A stretch of DNA of 38,878 nucleotides, taken from Lachnospiraceae bacterium AM48-27BH (GTDB taxonomy: Bacteria; Bacillota; Clostridia; Lachnospirales; Lachnospiraceae). A program made the translations under genes and the position numbers. Location: positions 1 to 38,878 of the forward strand of contig QUFC01000042.1 in assembly GCA_003478355.1 (NCBI GenBank), written 5' to 3'. Position 1 is the first letter of the stretch, and every line of letters begins with the position of its first letter. The notes beneath the pieces were generated by a model that was given only the letters and a program-made list of their open reading frames with translations, was not told the DNA's origin and searched no databases. Positions 6,991 to 16,157 of this stretch are shown in pieces.

Positions 6991-9900
6991 AGCCCTGTCC
7001 AGGATGTGCCTGAACAACTGGCATTATATACGCCATAAAGTGCTGTCCTTCAATGATGGGATCAACTTTTTTACGGGTCATTCTGGAAGTGGTAAATCCA
7101 CGGTTATTGACGCGCTGCAGATCGTTCTGTATGCCAATACCGATGGTCGTGGATTCTTTAATAAAGCGGCGGCAGATGATTCTGACCGAAGCCTGATCGA
7201 GTACCTGCGTGGTATGATCAACATCGGAGAGGACAACCGGTTTTCTTATCTGAGAAATCAGAATTTTTCCAGTACCATTGCACTGGAATTAAAGCGGACA
7301 GACACAGGGGAGTGCCAGTGTGTAGGCGTGGTGTTTGACGTGGAGACGGCAACCAATGAGATCTCCCGTCTGTTTTTCTGGCATAAGGGGCCGATCCCGG
7401 ATCACCATTACTGTGTGGATGGATCTGCAAGAACCATGTCCACCGATGAGATAAAAGCCTGGTTATTGCAGAATTTTGTCAAAGAGGACTATTATTATGG
7501 TTCCCACAATGAGCGGTTCCGCAAGCAGCTTTATGATATCTACTTAGGTGGACTGGACGCAGAGAAATTTCCGCTGCTGTTCAAACGGGCGATTCCGTTC
7601 CGTATGAACATCAAGCTGGAAGAATTTGTAAAAGAATACATCTGTATGGAGCAGGATATCCATATCGAGGATATGCAGTTAAGCGTCATGGAATATGGCC
7701 GCATGCGTAAGAAAATCGAGGACACCTGCAAGGAGATCGCCAGCCTGAAGGAGATCTGCGACCAGCATCGTGTGGTGGAAGGAATTAAGACCCAGATGGG
7801 GGATTATGGCTATTATGCGGCGAAGCTGGATATTCTGCAGGACCGCCTTTTAGCCAGTGAGAGCCAGACCAAATACCAGGCTTACGAGGAAACCCGCAAA
7901 AAAGCCCTGGACGACATGGAAATGCGGGAGCAGGAGATCAAGGACCTGACAGACCAGGAGGAAGAGTTACTGCGGCAGATTTCCATGACCGGTTATGAGC
8001 AGTTAAAGGGGCAGTTAGCGTCCTTAAATCAGCTGGTGGAACGTCTGGCCAGCAGCAAAGCCCGATGGGAGCAGACTGCCGCGGCGTTAAAAGCCTGGGA
8101 AGAGGAGGACAGTGTCTCCAACCGGGTGCTGTGGGATATTGACGAATTCGCCAAGGGAACCATTTCCGGCGAGGTGCTGGATCGGCTGAAGCATGGACTG
8201 GAGGAGCAGCGGAAAGATGTAGCCAGGCAGCAGCAGGAGGCCCAGAGCGAGATCCGCCAGCTAAAGAAGAGCCGTGCTCAGGCAGTGGAAGAGCTGGAGC
8301 AGTTAAAAATCGGTAATAAGGCGTATCCAAGGGAGCTGGACGAGGCGCGGACGATTCTGCAGAACCGTCTGTATCAGGAGACAGGCAAGAGTGTGGCTGT
8401 GGAGATCCTGGCGGATCTTTTAGATATCCGGGATGAAAAATGGCGCAACGCGGTAGAGGGTTATATGGCCAATAACAAACTTTCCCTGATCGTAGAGCCG
8501 AAATATGCCCGCACAGCCATGAAGATCTATCAGGAGCTGGATAAGGAGAAATATTATCAGGTGGCGGTTCTGGATACGGAGCGTGTTCTGGCAGACCACC
8601 ATCAGGTGCTTGACAATGCCTTGGCAGAAGAGGTGGAAACCAGCCGGGATTACGTCCGGGCCTATGTGGATTTCCTCCTTGGAAAAGTGGTGAAATGTTC
8701 CGATATCGATGAACTGCGGAAATGCCGGATCGGTATCACCAAGGACTGCGTGCTGTACCATAACTACCGGATCCAGCATATCAACCCGGCCCATTATACG
8801 AAATTTGCATATATTGGCAAGAACAGTCTCCGTCAGAGGATCAAGCTGCTGGAGAAAGAGATTGCGGATCTGGATGAGAAGCAGAAACCGCTTCAGGACG
8901 TGGTGAAAGAGGCGGAAAGAGTTCTGACGCTGGAGTATTTAAGCCAGGAGTCTTCTGTTTATCTGGAATGGAAGCAGGATATGGATTCTTACCCAGAGAA
9001 GCTGAACCAGAAGAAGCGTCTGGAAGCGAAGCTTGAGCAGGTGAAATCCCAGAATGTTGAAGTGTGGGAGAAAGAGCGTAAAGCCATTCTGGATCTGCGG
9101 GAACAGCGCAAGGAGGTTCAGCGCCAGCAGCAGAAGACGGTCAATGACCTGGAACGTGACATGGAGGACGAGCGGAAAAATGGCATCGCCATCCAGGAGC
9201 GCCTGATCGAGAAGGAGCGGAATCTGCCAAAGGACGAGGCCAGAGAAGAGGGCCTGCAGGAACTGTTAAAAGAACGGGCCGAGAAGCGGAGAATGCAGGC
9301 TGTCACAGGAAATGGAACCGCAGAACCACTGCGTTTTGATGTGCTGCGGTCAGAATTCCTTGGCAAAATGACCCGGTCAGAGGAAAAGCGGGTTGCGGAA
9401 ATGAACAAGCTGGTGGGCATGCGGACGGAATACCTGCGGGCGTACCAGAACCGGAATTTTTCCCCGACTACGGAAGAAAATAAGGATTATCAGGAATTGT
9501 ACGACAGTCTGAATTTCGACAGCTTAGAGGAGTACCGGAAACGGGCGGCAGAGCAGGCGAAAACGGCGGTGGAGCATTTCAAAGATGATTTTATGTATAA
9601 GATCCGGAGTGCGATCAAGGATGCCCTGGTGCGCAAGGATGAGCTGAATAAGATTATCAGCCGTCTTGATTTTGGTAAAGATAAATACCAGTTCTATATT
9701 GGTAAAAATAAAGGTTCTGATGGTCAGTATTATGATATGTTTATGGATGAGGCCCTGGAGGTAAACCCGTCAGATCTGGACATTGGTCTGGACAACCAGT
9801 TAAATATGTTCACTATGGAGCATGAGAATCATTATGGAGTCATGATCAATGACCTGATCAACATCTTTATTCCGCCGGAGAATGCGACGCCGGAGGAGAT

Positions 9901-10399
9901 GGAAGAGGCCAGACGGAACATGGATAAATACGCTGATTATCGGACATATCTGTCTTTTGATATGCAGCAGCTGATCCAGAATGAGGATGAGACCATCAAG
10001 ATCGGTTTAAGCAAGATGATCAAGAAAAACTCCGGTGGCGAGGGCCAGAACCCGCTGTATGTGGCGCTGCTTGCCAGCTTTGCACAGGCATATAAGATTG
10101 ACTTAAAGCCTGGTCTGCAGCGGAATCCGACCATCCGTCTGGTAGTGCTGGACGAGGCATTTTCCAAGATGGATGCGGAGAAGGTGGCAAGCTGTATCCA
10201 GCTGATCCGTGGTCTGGGCTTCCAGGCGCTGATCAGTGCGACCAATGACAAGATCCAGAACTATCTGGAGACAGTGGATAAGATCTTTGTATTTGCCAAT
10301 CCGAATAAGAAGGCCATTTCCATTCAGGAGTTTGAGAAGAAGGAATTTGACCAGTTGAAGCAGGATATCAGTGGTGATGAGGATGGAGAAGAAGTATAA
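6971..10399 (+). CDS. jetC: Wadjet system protein JetC (SMC-like ATPase, MksB/MukB family)
   Basis: A 1,142-residue SMC ATPase, the motor of the Wadjet complex that extrudes circular DNA. ATG 6971 is chosen over the longer frame from 6905 because AAGGAG (6956-6961) lies at ideal distance and the protein then starts MTNQRFEALSRMCLNNWHYI. Walker A is G36-HSGSGKST-44. A coiled coil (about 240-470) leads to a hinge-like segment (about 470-600: VAVEILADLLDIRDEKWRNAVEG), then a second coil (about 640-900). The ABC signature is S1021-GGEGQ and Walker B is VVLD1061-E1062-AF. All catalytic motifs are intact. Overlaps jetB at the start and jetD at the end, so the cluster is one operon. Confidence 0.94.
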   Translation: MTNQRFEALSRMCLNNWHYIRHKVLSFNDGINFFTGHSGSGKSTVIDALQIVLYANTDGRGFFNKAAADDSDRSLIEYLRGMINIGEDNRFSYLRNQNFSSTIALELKRTDTGECQCVGVVFDVETATNEISRLFFWHKGPIPDHHYCVDGSARTMSTDEIKAWLLQNFVKEDYYYGSHNERFRKQLYDIYLGGLDAEKFPLLFKRAIPFRMNIKLEEFVKEYICMEQDIHIEDMQLSVMEYGRMRKKIEDTCKEIASLKEICDQHRVVEGIKTQMGDYGYYAAKLDILQDRLLASESQTKYQAYEETRKKALDDMEMREQEIKDLTDQEEELLRQISMTGYEQLKGQLASLNQLVERLASSKARWEQTAAALKAWEEEDSVSNRVLWDIDEFAKGTISGEVLDRLKHGLEEQRKDVARQQQEAQSEIRQLKKSRAQAVEELEQLKIGNKAYPRELDEARTILQNRLYQETGKSVAVEILADLLDIRDEKWRNAVEGYMANNKLSLIVEPKYARTAMKIYQELDKEKYYQVAVLDTERVLADHHQVLDNALAEEVETSRDYVRAYVDFLLGKVVKCSDIDELRKCRIGITKDCVLYHNYRIQHINPAHYTKFAYIGKNSLRQRIKLLEKEIADLDEKQKPLQDVVKEAERVLTLEYLSQESSVYLEWKQDMDSYPEKLNQKKRLEAKLEQVKSQNVEVWEKERKAILDLREQRKEVQRQQQKTVNDLERDMEDERKNGIAIQERLIEKERNLPKDEAREEGLQELLKERAEKRRMQAVTGNGTAEPLRFDVLRSEFLGKMTRSEEKRVAEMNKLVGMRTEYLRAYQNRNFSPTTEENKDYQELYDSLNFDSLEEYRKRAAEQAKTAVEHFKDDFMYKIRSAIKDALVRKDELNKIISRLDFGKDKYQFYIGKNKGSDGQYYDMFMDEALEVNPSDLDIGLDNQLNMFTMEHENHYGVMINDLINIFIPPENATPEEMEEARRNMDKYADYRTYLSFDMQQLIQNEDETIKIGLSKMIKKNSGGEGQNPLYVALLASFAQAYKIDLKPGLQRNPTIRLVVLDEAFSKMDAEKVASCIQLIRGLGFQALISATNDKIQNYLETVDKIFVFANPNKKAISIQEFEKKEFDQLKQDISGDEDGEEV

Positions 10400-11000
10400 C
10401 CTTCTGGACATGATTCTCCAGAAGCACGAGGAACACAGCAGTGACTGGAAGAAGGATGATCCGGTGGGAAGCCGGAAGAGGGAGATTCAGCAGAGTGATT
10501 ATGATACCTATGGGCGCAGTGACCTGTTAAAAGAAGCCAGGGAACTGGAAGAACAGAAGCTTATCAAGGTCAAATGGATGGGCGGCCGGTCGGACATGGA
10601 GTATGTCCAGTATCGGCTGGAGCAGATGCCGCGGATCTATGAGATGACCGGCCGTATCCCGAAACTTCAAAGGGTACGGTCAGAGCAGGCCGCGGATCTA
10701 AAGTTGGTAGAAGTTTATGCTGCAGAGGCAGAAAGTTCCTGGTTAAAGGCTTATTATGGAGAACTATCTGCTCAGATCCATCGAGGAAAAGCTTTAAAAA
10801 ATCTGGAAAAGCATGGAGAATTGCTGTTTCAGTGTCTGAATGCATTAGAGAAGCTGGAAGAGCCTGTCTTTATCCGGATTTTCAGCAGTTATGCCCTGAC
10901 AGGTACAAAAATCAGGGGCTCTAAAGTATTTAAAGATCAGCTGCAGTCCAGAGTGTCCGTATTGCGAAAAGATATCACCCCATGGTGGACGATACCATGA
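10383..11000 (+). CDS. jetD: JetD N-terminal fragment (DUF3322-like), frame-interrupted
   Basis: First half of JetD, the DNA-cutting subunit of Wadjet. It starts MEKKYNLLDMILQKHEEHSSDWKKDDPV inside the 3' end of jetC; ATG 10377 in the same frame is an alternative. The helical arm/DUF3322-like part is followed by HGELLFQCLNALEKLEEPVFIRIFSSYALTGTKIRGSKVFKDQLQSRV. The last 15 or so residues (VLRKDITPWWTIP) look foreign. The frame one base back reads RIAKRYHPMVDDTMNDRQ, joining smoothly to the Toprim fragment that follows. Restoring one base near 10957 gives a single 422-residue protein, the expected JetD length. So this is either a real -1 mutation that disables the nuclease, or a sequence error in the CC run. 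Confidence 0.8.
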   Translation: MEKKYNLLDMILQKHEEHSSDWKKDDPVGSRKREIQQSDYDTYGRSDLLKEARELEEQKLIKVKWMGGRSDMEYVQYRLEQMPRIYEMTGRIPKLQRVRSEQAADLKLVEVYAAEAESSWLKAYYGELSAQIHRGKALKNLEKHGELLFQCLNALEKLEEPVFIRIFSSYALTGTKIRGSKVFKDQLQSRVSVLRKDITPWWTIP

Positions 11001-11650
11001 ATGACCGCCAGGTTTTAGAACAGCTTTACCTGACGGATTATTCTCAAGAATTGGCGGTGAAAGGCGATTTAAAGCTGGAGCAGCCGGATCGTCAGGTGGT
11101 GGATCTGGGAAATTTCCCTGGCGGCGTGATTTTGACCACAGAAACGTTGAAATCTTCAAAAATCTGTGGAAAACAGGAGATCAAAAAGATCATTACGGTG
11201 GAAAACAAGGCAAATTTTGCATATATGCCCTATGAAAAAGGGACACTGATTTTGTTCTGCCATGGATTTTTCTCTCCGCTGGAGCGGGAGTTTCTGCGGG
11301 AGCTGGAAGGTGTGCTGGAACAGGGAACGCAGGATATGGAGCAGTCTCCTGGAACAGAAAAGGCAGGAAAATGTGCAGCCGGAGTAGAATATTATCACAC
11401 CGGTGATCTGGATTATGGCGGCGTGCGGATCTTCAAGCATATCCGGGAACACGTATTTCCAAAATTACAGCCACTTTCCATGGATGTAGCGCAGTTTGAC
11501 CGGTATCTGGATTATGGGACAGATATGGAACCATCGTCATGGGAGAAGTTAAAAAATGTGGAAGAACCGTTGCTGCAGCAGTTGATTGACCGGATTCTGA
11601 CTACGAAAAAGGTTATTGAGCAGGAGGTATTCCTGATAAAAAGTGAATGA
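10982..11650 (+). CDS. jetD: JetD C-terminal Toprim fragment (DUF2220)
   Basis: Second half of JetD, carrying the topoisomerase VI/Spo11-like Toprim domain. The open frame extends back to about 10934, and ATG 10982 lacks any ribosome binding site, so it is probably not an independent start. Metal-binding Toprim residues are present: E74 in TVENKANF and D142/D144 in HTGDLDYGGVRIF (numbering from 10982). In Wadjet, JetD cleaves plasmid DNA trapped by JetABC. If the interruption is genuine, translation of this part would need re-initiation at 10982, just before the upstream stop at 10998-11000, or ribosomal slippage; no classic slippery heptamer is present. Downstream, the gene ends next to the dehydrogenase start. 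Confidence 0.82.
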   Translation: MVDDTMNDRQVLEQLYLTDYSQELAVKGDLKLEQPDRQVVDLGNFPGGVILTTETLKSSKICGKQEIKKIITVENKANFAYMPYEKGTLILFCHGFFSPLEREFLRELEGVLEQGTQDMEQSPGTEKAGKCAAGVEYYHTGDLDYGGVRIFKHIREHVFPKLQPLSMDVAQFDRYLDYGTDMEPSSWEKLKNVEEPLLQQLIDRILTTKKVIEQEVFLIKSE

Positions 11651-11664
11651 GGGAGAGCAGATTT

Positions 11665-12456
11665 GTGGAAAAGAAAAGACTTGCGTTATTAGGGTGTGGA
11701 AAACTGAATCATATTGTGGCGGATGCGTATCTAAATGGCATTCTGCCAGAGTATGAGGTGGTAGGTGTTTTAGGAAGAACGAAAGAAAAAGCGGAAGCAT
11801 TGGCAGAAAAGCTGGGCTGTGAACGGTGTGAAAATATTGACGAGCTTATGGCTTTAAAACCGGATTACGTGGCAGAAGCGGCATCCGTGGCGGCGGTGAA
11901 GAGTTATGCAGAAGCAGTTCTGGCTGGCGGAGCCAATCTGGTGGTGATCTCCATCGGAGCCTTTGCGGATGAAGCATTTCTGGAACAGGTAAAAATGACC
12001 GCGAAGGCACATGGAACGCGGGTACATATCGCTTCTGGAGCGGTTGGGGGATTTGATGTTTTGCGGACCATTTCCCTGATGGGACACGCGAAGACGAGGA
12101 TGACCTCTTATAAGGGGCCAGAATCCCTGCAGAATACGCCGCTTTTTGAAGAAACGTTGTTACATGAGGCAGAAAAGAAGGAAGTTTTCGTAGGAAGCAG
12201 CAAAGACGCCATCGCCATTCTGCCAACGAAGGTTAACGTGTCTGTGGCAACTGCCCTGGCATCTGTGGGTCCGGAGAAACTGGAATATCATATCAACAGT
12301 GTGCCAGGCATGAAGGGAGATGACTACATCATCGAAACCGAAGTGGAAGAAGCGGGAGTGAAGGCGGTGCTGAATATCTATTCCAGGACAGCACAGATCG
12401 CAGGATGGAGTATTGTGGAAGTGCTGCAGAATGCGGTTTCACCGATCGTATTTTAA
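11665..12456 (+). CDS. Aspartate dehydrogenase-like protein (DUF108/NadX family)
   Basis: An NAD(P)-binding protein of 263 residues from GTG 11665, which has GGGAGAG at 11651-11657; the upstream ATG 11647 overlaps the jetD stop but has no suitable site. The Rossmann fold shows LALLGCGKLN near the start; the centre has ASGAVGGFDVLRTISLMGHAKTRMTSYKGPESL and ATPAse-free features typical of L-aspartate dehydrogenase (PTKVNVSVATALASVGPEKL). Known members oxidise L-aspartate to iminoaspartate for NAD synthesis. The KVNVSVATALAS motif fits the DUF108 domain. Being directly after jetD it probably shares the transcript, but a functional link with defence is not supported by the sequence. Exact substrate is uncertain. 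Confidence 0.82.
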   Translation: MEKKRLALLGCGKLNHIVADAYLNGILPEYEVVGVLGRTKEKAEALAEKLGCERCENIDELMALKPDYVAEAASVAAVKSYAEAVLAGGANLVVISIGAFADEAFLEQVKMTAKAHGTRVHIASGAVGGFDVLRTISLMGHAKTRMTSYKGPESLQNTPLFEETLLHEAEKKEVFVGSSKDAIAILPTKVNVSVATALASVGPEKLEYHINSVPGMKGDDYIIETEVEEAGVKAVLNIYSRTAQIAGWSIVEVLQNAVSPIVF

Positions 12457-12473
12457 CAGGAGGATAATGGAAC

Positions 12474-13370
12474 ATGTTTTTCTTAAACGAGGAGACCACT
12501 GTGGCGGAAACGCTGGAGGTGGTCCAGGAGGTGCAGCAGGACTTAGAGCAGTTAAAGCCCAATGTAGTTCTGGAAACGCTTAAAAGCTGGATTCCTGGCC
12601 TGACAAAGTTAGGGTACCGTCTGCTGGTGGCGGCACTGATCGTATGCATCGGATTCCAGATTGCGAAAATGGTGCGGAAGATGCTGGAGCGGAGTCTGAT
12701 CCGCGTGGATATGGAGGTTTCCATACGCAAGTTTTTACAATCTGCGGTGTACGTGATCATTTGTGGCCTGACAATCTTTATTGCAGCTGATAAACTGGGC
12801 ATCAGTTCCGCATCGATCGTGGCTATCCTTGGTTCTGTCGGCCTGGCTTTGAGTTTGTCGCTGCAGGACATGCTGGCAAACTTTGCAGGCGGTATTGTGT
12901 TGCTTCTGATCCGACCATTTAAGGTAGGCGATTACATCATCTGCGGCGGACAGGAAGGAACCGTCCGTTCCATTGGTCTTGTATATACCACATTGACTAC
13001 CTTGGATAACAAACAGGTGGTATTTCCAAACGGCAGCCTATCGAACACCAACTTGGTCAATGTAACGGCCCAGGAGAAGCGGTGTCTGGAGCTAAAGGTG
13101 GGAATTGGCTATGGTTCCGATCTGAGAAAAGCCAAAGAAATCATGGAGAAACTTTATGTAAACCATCCGTTGATTTTAAAAGATCAGCCAGTTACTGTAT
13201 TTGTGGATAACCTGGCAGACAGCGCCGTAGTGATCGGCGCCAGAGGCTGGGTGGCAACCGGGGATTACTGGAAGGTGAAATGGGACCTGACGGAGCAGGT
13301 GAAATTAGAGTACGATGCTGCTGGAATTGAGATACCATTCCAGCAGCTGGATGTGAATGTGAAACATTAG
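12474..13370 (+). CDS. mscS: MscS-family mechanosensitive channel
   Basis: A 298-residue small-conductance mechanosensitive channel, which releases ions and solutes at the cytoplasmic membrane during hypo-osmotic shock. Three membrane helices are visible: about residues 40-62 (LLVAALIVCIGFQIA), 80-103 and the pore helix TM3 with the small-residue pattern AILGSVGLALSLSLQDMLANFAGG. The MscS beta domain follows (RPFKVGDYIICGGQEGTVRSIGLVYTTLTTLDNKQVVFPNGSL). The start has AGGAGG at 12459-12464. The N-terminal 35 residues are acidic and helical, a possible extension. It follows the dehydrogenase by 17 bp, so it probably ends the same transcript. Placement opposite a potassium uptake operon fits a general osmoregulation theme, although the two units converge. 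Confidence 0.92.
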   Translation: MFFLNEETTVAETLEVVQEVQQDLEQLKPNVVLETLKSWIPGLTKLGYRLLVAALIVCIGFQIAKMVRKMLERSLIRVDMEVSIRKFLQSAVYVIICGLTIFIAADKLGISSASIVAILGSVGLALSLSLQDMLANFAGGIVLLLIRPFKVGDYIICGGQEGTVRSIGLVYTTLTTLDNKQVVFPNGSLSNTNLVNVTAQEKRCLELKVGIGYGSDLRKAKEIMEKLYVNHPLILKDQPVTVFVDNLADSAVVIGARGWVATGDYWKVKWDLTEQVKLEYDAAGIEIPFQQLDVNVKH

Positions 13371-13403
13371 ACGTTATAAATAACATCACAAAGGGCGATG
13401 TAT

Positions 13404-13438
13404 GCGAATAGCGAGGACATTCAAGTCCTCGCTATTCG
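13404..13438. terminator. Perfect hairpin between convergent mscS and kdpE, overlapping the kdpE stop
   Basis: CGAATAGCGAGGAC (13405-13418) and GTCCTCGCTATTCG (13425-13438) form a 14-bp perfect stem with a 6-nt loop. The minus-strand TAG stop of kdpE (13432-13434) lies inside the stem. Neither side has a U-tract, so it is an atypical bidirectional terminator or an mRNA 3'-end stabiliser. Confidence 0.6.
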
Positions 13439-14133
13439 ACACGAAGCATCCGATAGCCGATCCCGATGTGCGTTTGTATGTATTGCTGCCTATCTTTTCC
13501 GCGTTCCAGCTTTTTGCGTAGGGTTGCCATGAACACCCGCAGAGAAGCAATATCGTTTTCCCAACTGCTGCCCCAAATCTGCTGTGTGATGTAGGTGTGG
13601 GTCAGAACCTTACCCACATTTTTTGAGAGCAGGCACAACAGCTTGTATTCGATGGGTGTCAGGTGCAGTTCTGCACGATCAAGATATGCACAGCCTGCCG
13701 CATAGTCGATTTTCAGAGCACCGTTTATAAAAATTGGAGATTCCTGCGCTGTGTCTGTTTTTATCAGCAATAGTCTCCGTTGTGTCACCCGCAGCCGCGC
13801 CAGCAGCTCATCCACAGAAAATGGCTTAGTGAGATAATCGTCCGCCCCGGCATCCAACGCCTCAATTTTATCGGAATCCTCCGTTCTGGCGCTGATCACA
13901 ATGATCGGCATATTGGACCAGGATCGGATTTTTCGGATGATCTCCACACCGTCCATATCTGGCAGGCCCAGATCGAGCAGAACAATATCCGGGTTATGTG
14001 ATAAAGCCTCGATCACGGCGCTTGCGCCGTTTTGTGCCGAGAGATATTTATAATCGTTGGTTTTTAGCGTCGTTGTGATCAGATTGCGTACCGGTGGATC
14101 ATCTTCTACAACGAGGACAAGTGGTTTATTCAT
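13432..14133 (-). CDS. kdpE: KdpE-like response regulator (OmpR/PhoB family)
   Basis: A 233-residue transcription factor. The receiver domain has the acidic pair D11/D12, phospho-acceptor D54 (VLLDLGLPD), S81 and K103 (LTKPF). The C-terminal winged helix matches the OmpR/PhoB output domain (LHLTPIEYKLLCLLSKNVGKVLTHTYITQQIWG ... RVFMATLRKKLERGKDRQQYIQTHIGIGYRML), which is the KdpE style. It overlaps kdpD by 8 bp, so the pair is translationally coupled. Instead of a kdpFABC operon it follows ktrAB genes, so its probable target is the upstream ktr promoter, where a direct repeat overlaps the -35. That regulatory link is inference. Confidence 0.93.
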   Translation of the reverse strand: MNKPLVLVVEDDPPVRNLITTTLKTNDYKYLSAQNGASAVIEALSHNPDIVLLDLGLPDMDGVEIIRKIRSWSNMPIIVISARTEDSDKIEALDAGADDYLTKPFSVDELLARLRVTQRRLLLIKTDTAQESPIFINGALKIDYAAGCAYLDRAELHLTPIEYKLLCLLSKNVGKVLTHTYITQQIWGSSWENDIASLRVFMATLRKKLERGKDRQQYIQTHIGIGYRMLRVE

Positions 14134-16111
14134 TTAAATTCACCTCACTAAGTGGTAATGTAAAGGAAAAGATGCAGCCATGTGGCAAATTGTCTTTCAG
14201 TGTCATTTCATTATGATGCGCATGAATGATGGCTTGACAGAGCGTAAGTCCAAGACCAAGACTCCGTCGGCTGTCACCGATCAGATTGCTTCCGGTAAAG
14301 AACATTTTAAAAACAAGTTCCTTTCGTTCATCTGGAATACCGGGACCGTCATCACTGACACAGATCTCAGCTGCTTTTTCCTGCTGGATTGCTGTGATTC
14401 GGATGTTCGAGCCTGGCGGAGTATATTTGACTGCGTTGTTCACCAGATTGATAAGTACCTGCATGATGAGTCCCGCATCCACCCGCACCAGCAGCGGCTC
14501 ATCGCCACAATCCACAGTAATATGATGTTCTGCAGATCTTCGGTCGATATGCCGGAGCGCTTCCGATACAATATCGTCTACGACTTGATCAGAAAGATGC
14601 AGTTTGACGCTGCCGTCCGTGATTTTTGTAATAGAAAGTAAATTCTCGACCAGTCCGGTCAGCCATTGAGCATCATCATAGATGTCCGTAAAAATCTGTT
14701 TCCGTGTTTGCTCATCCAGCATGTTATAGCTGTGCAGCAGCGTATCTGCGTTACCGGAAATGGAGGTCAGCGGCGTTCGTAAATCGTGGGAAATGGAGCG
14801 CAGGAGGTTGGCGCGAAGCTGTTCGTTCTTTGCAAGAACGGCAGCTTTTTCCTTTTCTTCGGCGTTGTGCAGACTTTCCAGTGCCAGAGCGCACTCTCCG
14901 AGAATGGAAAACAGAATGCTTGAGGTAAATGCGTCCGGCTGCGTTTGCTTCTCCATCGGAATTCCGATGACGCCGTAAACCTGCTGTCCGATACGAATAG
15001 CAAGATATAACCGCTTTGCCTTTGCGAATGTTTCTGTTGTCGCTCCTGCACGCTTTCGGTTTTGCCAGACCCAGCGGATCACATCCTGTTCCTGCTTCTC
15101 CTTCGTTACACTGTGTGGGCTGCTTCCGTCTGCCGGGTAAACAATCCCATCTAGCAGAGCTTCGCCCTGCGCTGGGTAAACCAGAACATCCCGTTGCATG
15201 AGCTTCTGTATTTGAGTTGCGGTCATCTGATAGACTTCATCCGGTGTTTCTGCCTTTTGAAGCTGCCGGTTCATATCAAAAAGGAGCTTCGTGCGATAGG
15301 CGTCCCGCGCAGATAGCTGTGCGTGGGCTTTGAGCTTTGTGGCAAGTGTGCAGGTTAAAAGTGCCGATGCAAACATGACGGCAAAGGTTATGGGATATTT
15401 GCTTCCATAGGCTACCAAAGACAGCCGGGGTTCCGTCAGAAAATAATTGAACAGGATGACACTCAAAAAAGCGGACAGTACGCCACAGGTATATCCGCTG
15501 GTAAAAGCGGAGGTCAGAAGCACGCCTAACAGGTAAACCATGATGATATTGGCATTTGCAAAACCAAGCCGTAGAAAGCCCCACCCGATGATCGTTGCAG
15601 CGACCAGAATCCCGACAGTCAAAAGCAGTTCCAGGGCAGTCGGAAATGCTGGGCGGATGGAAATCAGCCGCTTCCTGCGATAGCTCTTATAGGCTTCCAC
15701 GTCCGGAATGATATAAATGTCCACATCTGGAGCCAGCGCAATGAGTCGTTCCGTCAGCGTCGGTTCGCTCCAGAAATGCGGCCGTTGCACACCGCTTCGC
15801 CCGATTACGATTTTAGTTACATCGGAGAGCAGTGCATATTCTGCAATCTGTGTTGGTACGTCTTCCCCATGTGTTGTGACGATCTCTGCGCCGAGTTGCT
15901 GCGCAAGACGCATATTTGCCTGTAAACGTGACATGTCTGCTGTATTCATCACAGTATCTCCAGGCGTCTGTACATAGAGTGCAGTAAGGCTTCCACAAAA
16001 TGCCTGCGCCATTTTTCCCGCCATCCGCACAATGCGTTCATTGGATGGAGACGAAGACAGGCACACCAAAATATGATCTTTTGACAGTTCGTTTTCTGTA
16101 TTTTTCACCAT
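14126..16111 (-). CDS. kdpD: KdpD-like sensor histidine kinase, short form without the N-terminal P-loop domain
   Basis: A 661-residue membrane sensor kinase for potassium/osmotic signals. Start CAT at 16109-16111 on the plus strand is preferred over the longer frame because GAGAGG lies just upstream on the minus strand. Order: a universal-stress-protein-like domain (residues 10-135), four closely packed membrane helices of the DUF4118 region (about 160-255), a GAF-type region (about 285-415), HisKA with H442 (SISHDLRTPLTS), and HATPase with N box (NLVNNAVKY, about 555-563), G1 (DDGPGIPD, about 587-594) and G2 (GLGLGLTL, 618 on). The classic E. coli KdpD has a further 200-residue N-terminal domain with its own Walker motif; it is absent here. 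All catalytic kinase motifs are intact. Confidence 0.93.
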   Translation of the reverse strand: MVKNTENELSKDHILVCLSSSPSNERIVRMAGKMAQAFCGSLTALYVQTPGDTVMNTADMSRLQANMRLAQQLGAEIVTTHGEDVPTQIAEYALLSDVTKIVIGRSGVQRPHFWSEPTLTERLIALAPDVDIYIIPDVEAYKSYRRKRLISIRPAFPTALELLLTVGILVAATIIGWGFLRLGFANANIIMVYLLGVLLTSAFTSGYTCGVLSAFLSVILFNYFLTEPRLSLVAYGSKYPITFAVMFASALLTCTLATKLKAHAQLSARDAYRTKLLFDMNRQLQKAETPDEVYQMTATQIQKLMQRDVLVYPAQGEALLDGIVYPADGSSPHSVTKEKQEQDVIRWVWQNRKRAGATTETFAKAKRLYLAIRIGQQVYGVIGIPMEKQTQPDAFTSSILFSILGECALALESLHNAEEKEKAAVLAKNEQLRANLLRSISHDLRTPLTSISGNADTLLHSYNMLDEQTRKQIFTDIYDDAQWLTGLVENLLSITKITDGSVKLHLSDQVVDDIVSEALRHIDRRSAEHHITVDCGDEPLLVRVDAGLIMQVLINLVNNAVKYTPPGSNIRITAIQQEKAAEICVSDDGPGIPDERKELVFKMFFTGSNLIGDSRRSLGLGLTLCQAIIHAHHNEMTLKDNLPHGCIFSFTLPLSEVNLNE

Positions 16112-16157
16112 TTCACCGCCTCTCTTATAATAGTATAACACCAAAATGAGGCTGTTT

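Noticed and set aside
10959..10973. Programmed -1 frameshift site in jetD
   Set aside because: Only a four-A run (GCGAAAAG) is present; the P-site codon cannot re-pair well, no X-XXY-YYZ heptamer or strong pseudoknot is evident, and the best fit of the protein puts the shift earlier, in the CC pair near 10957.
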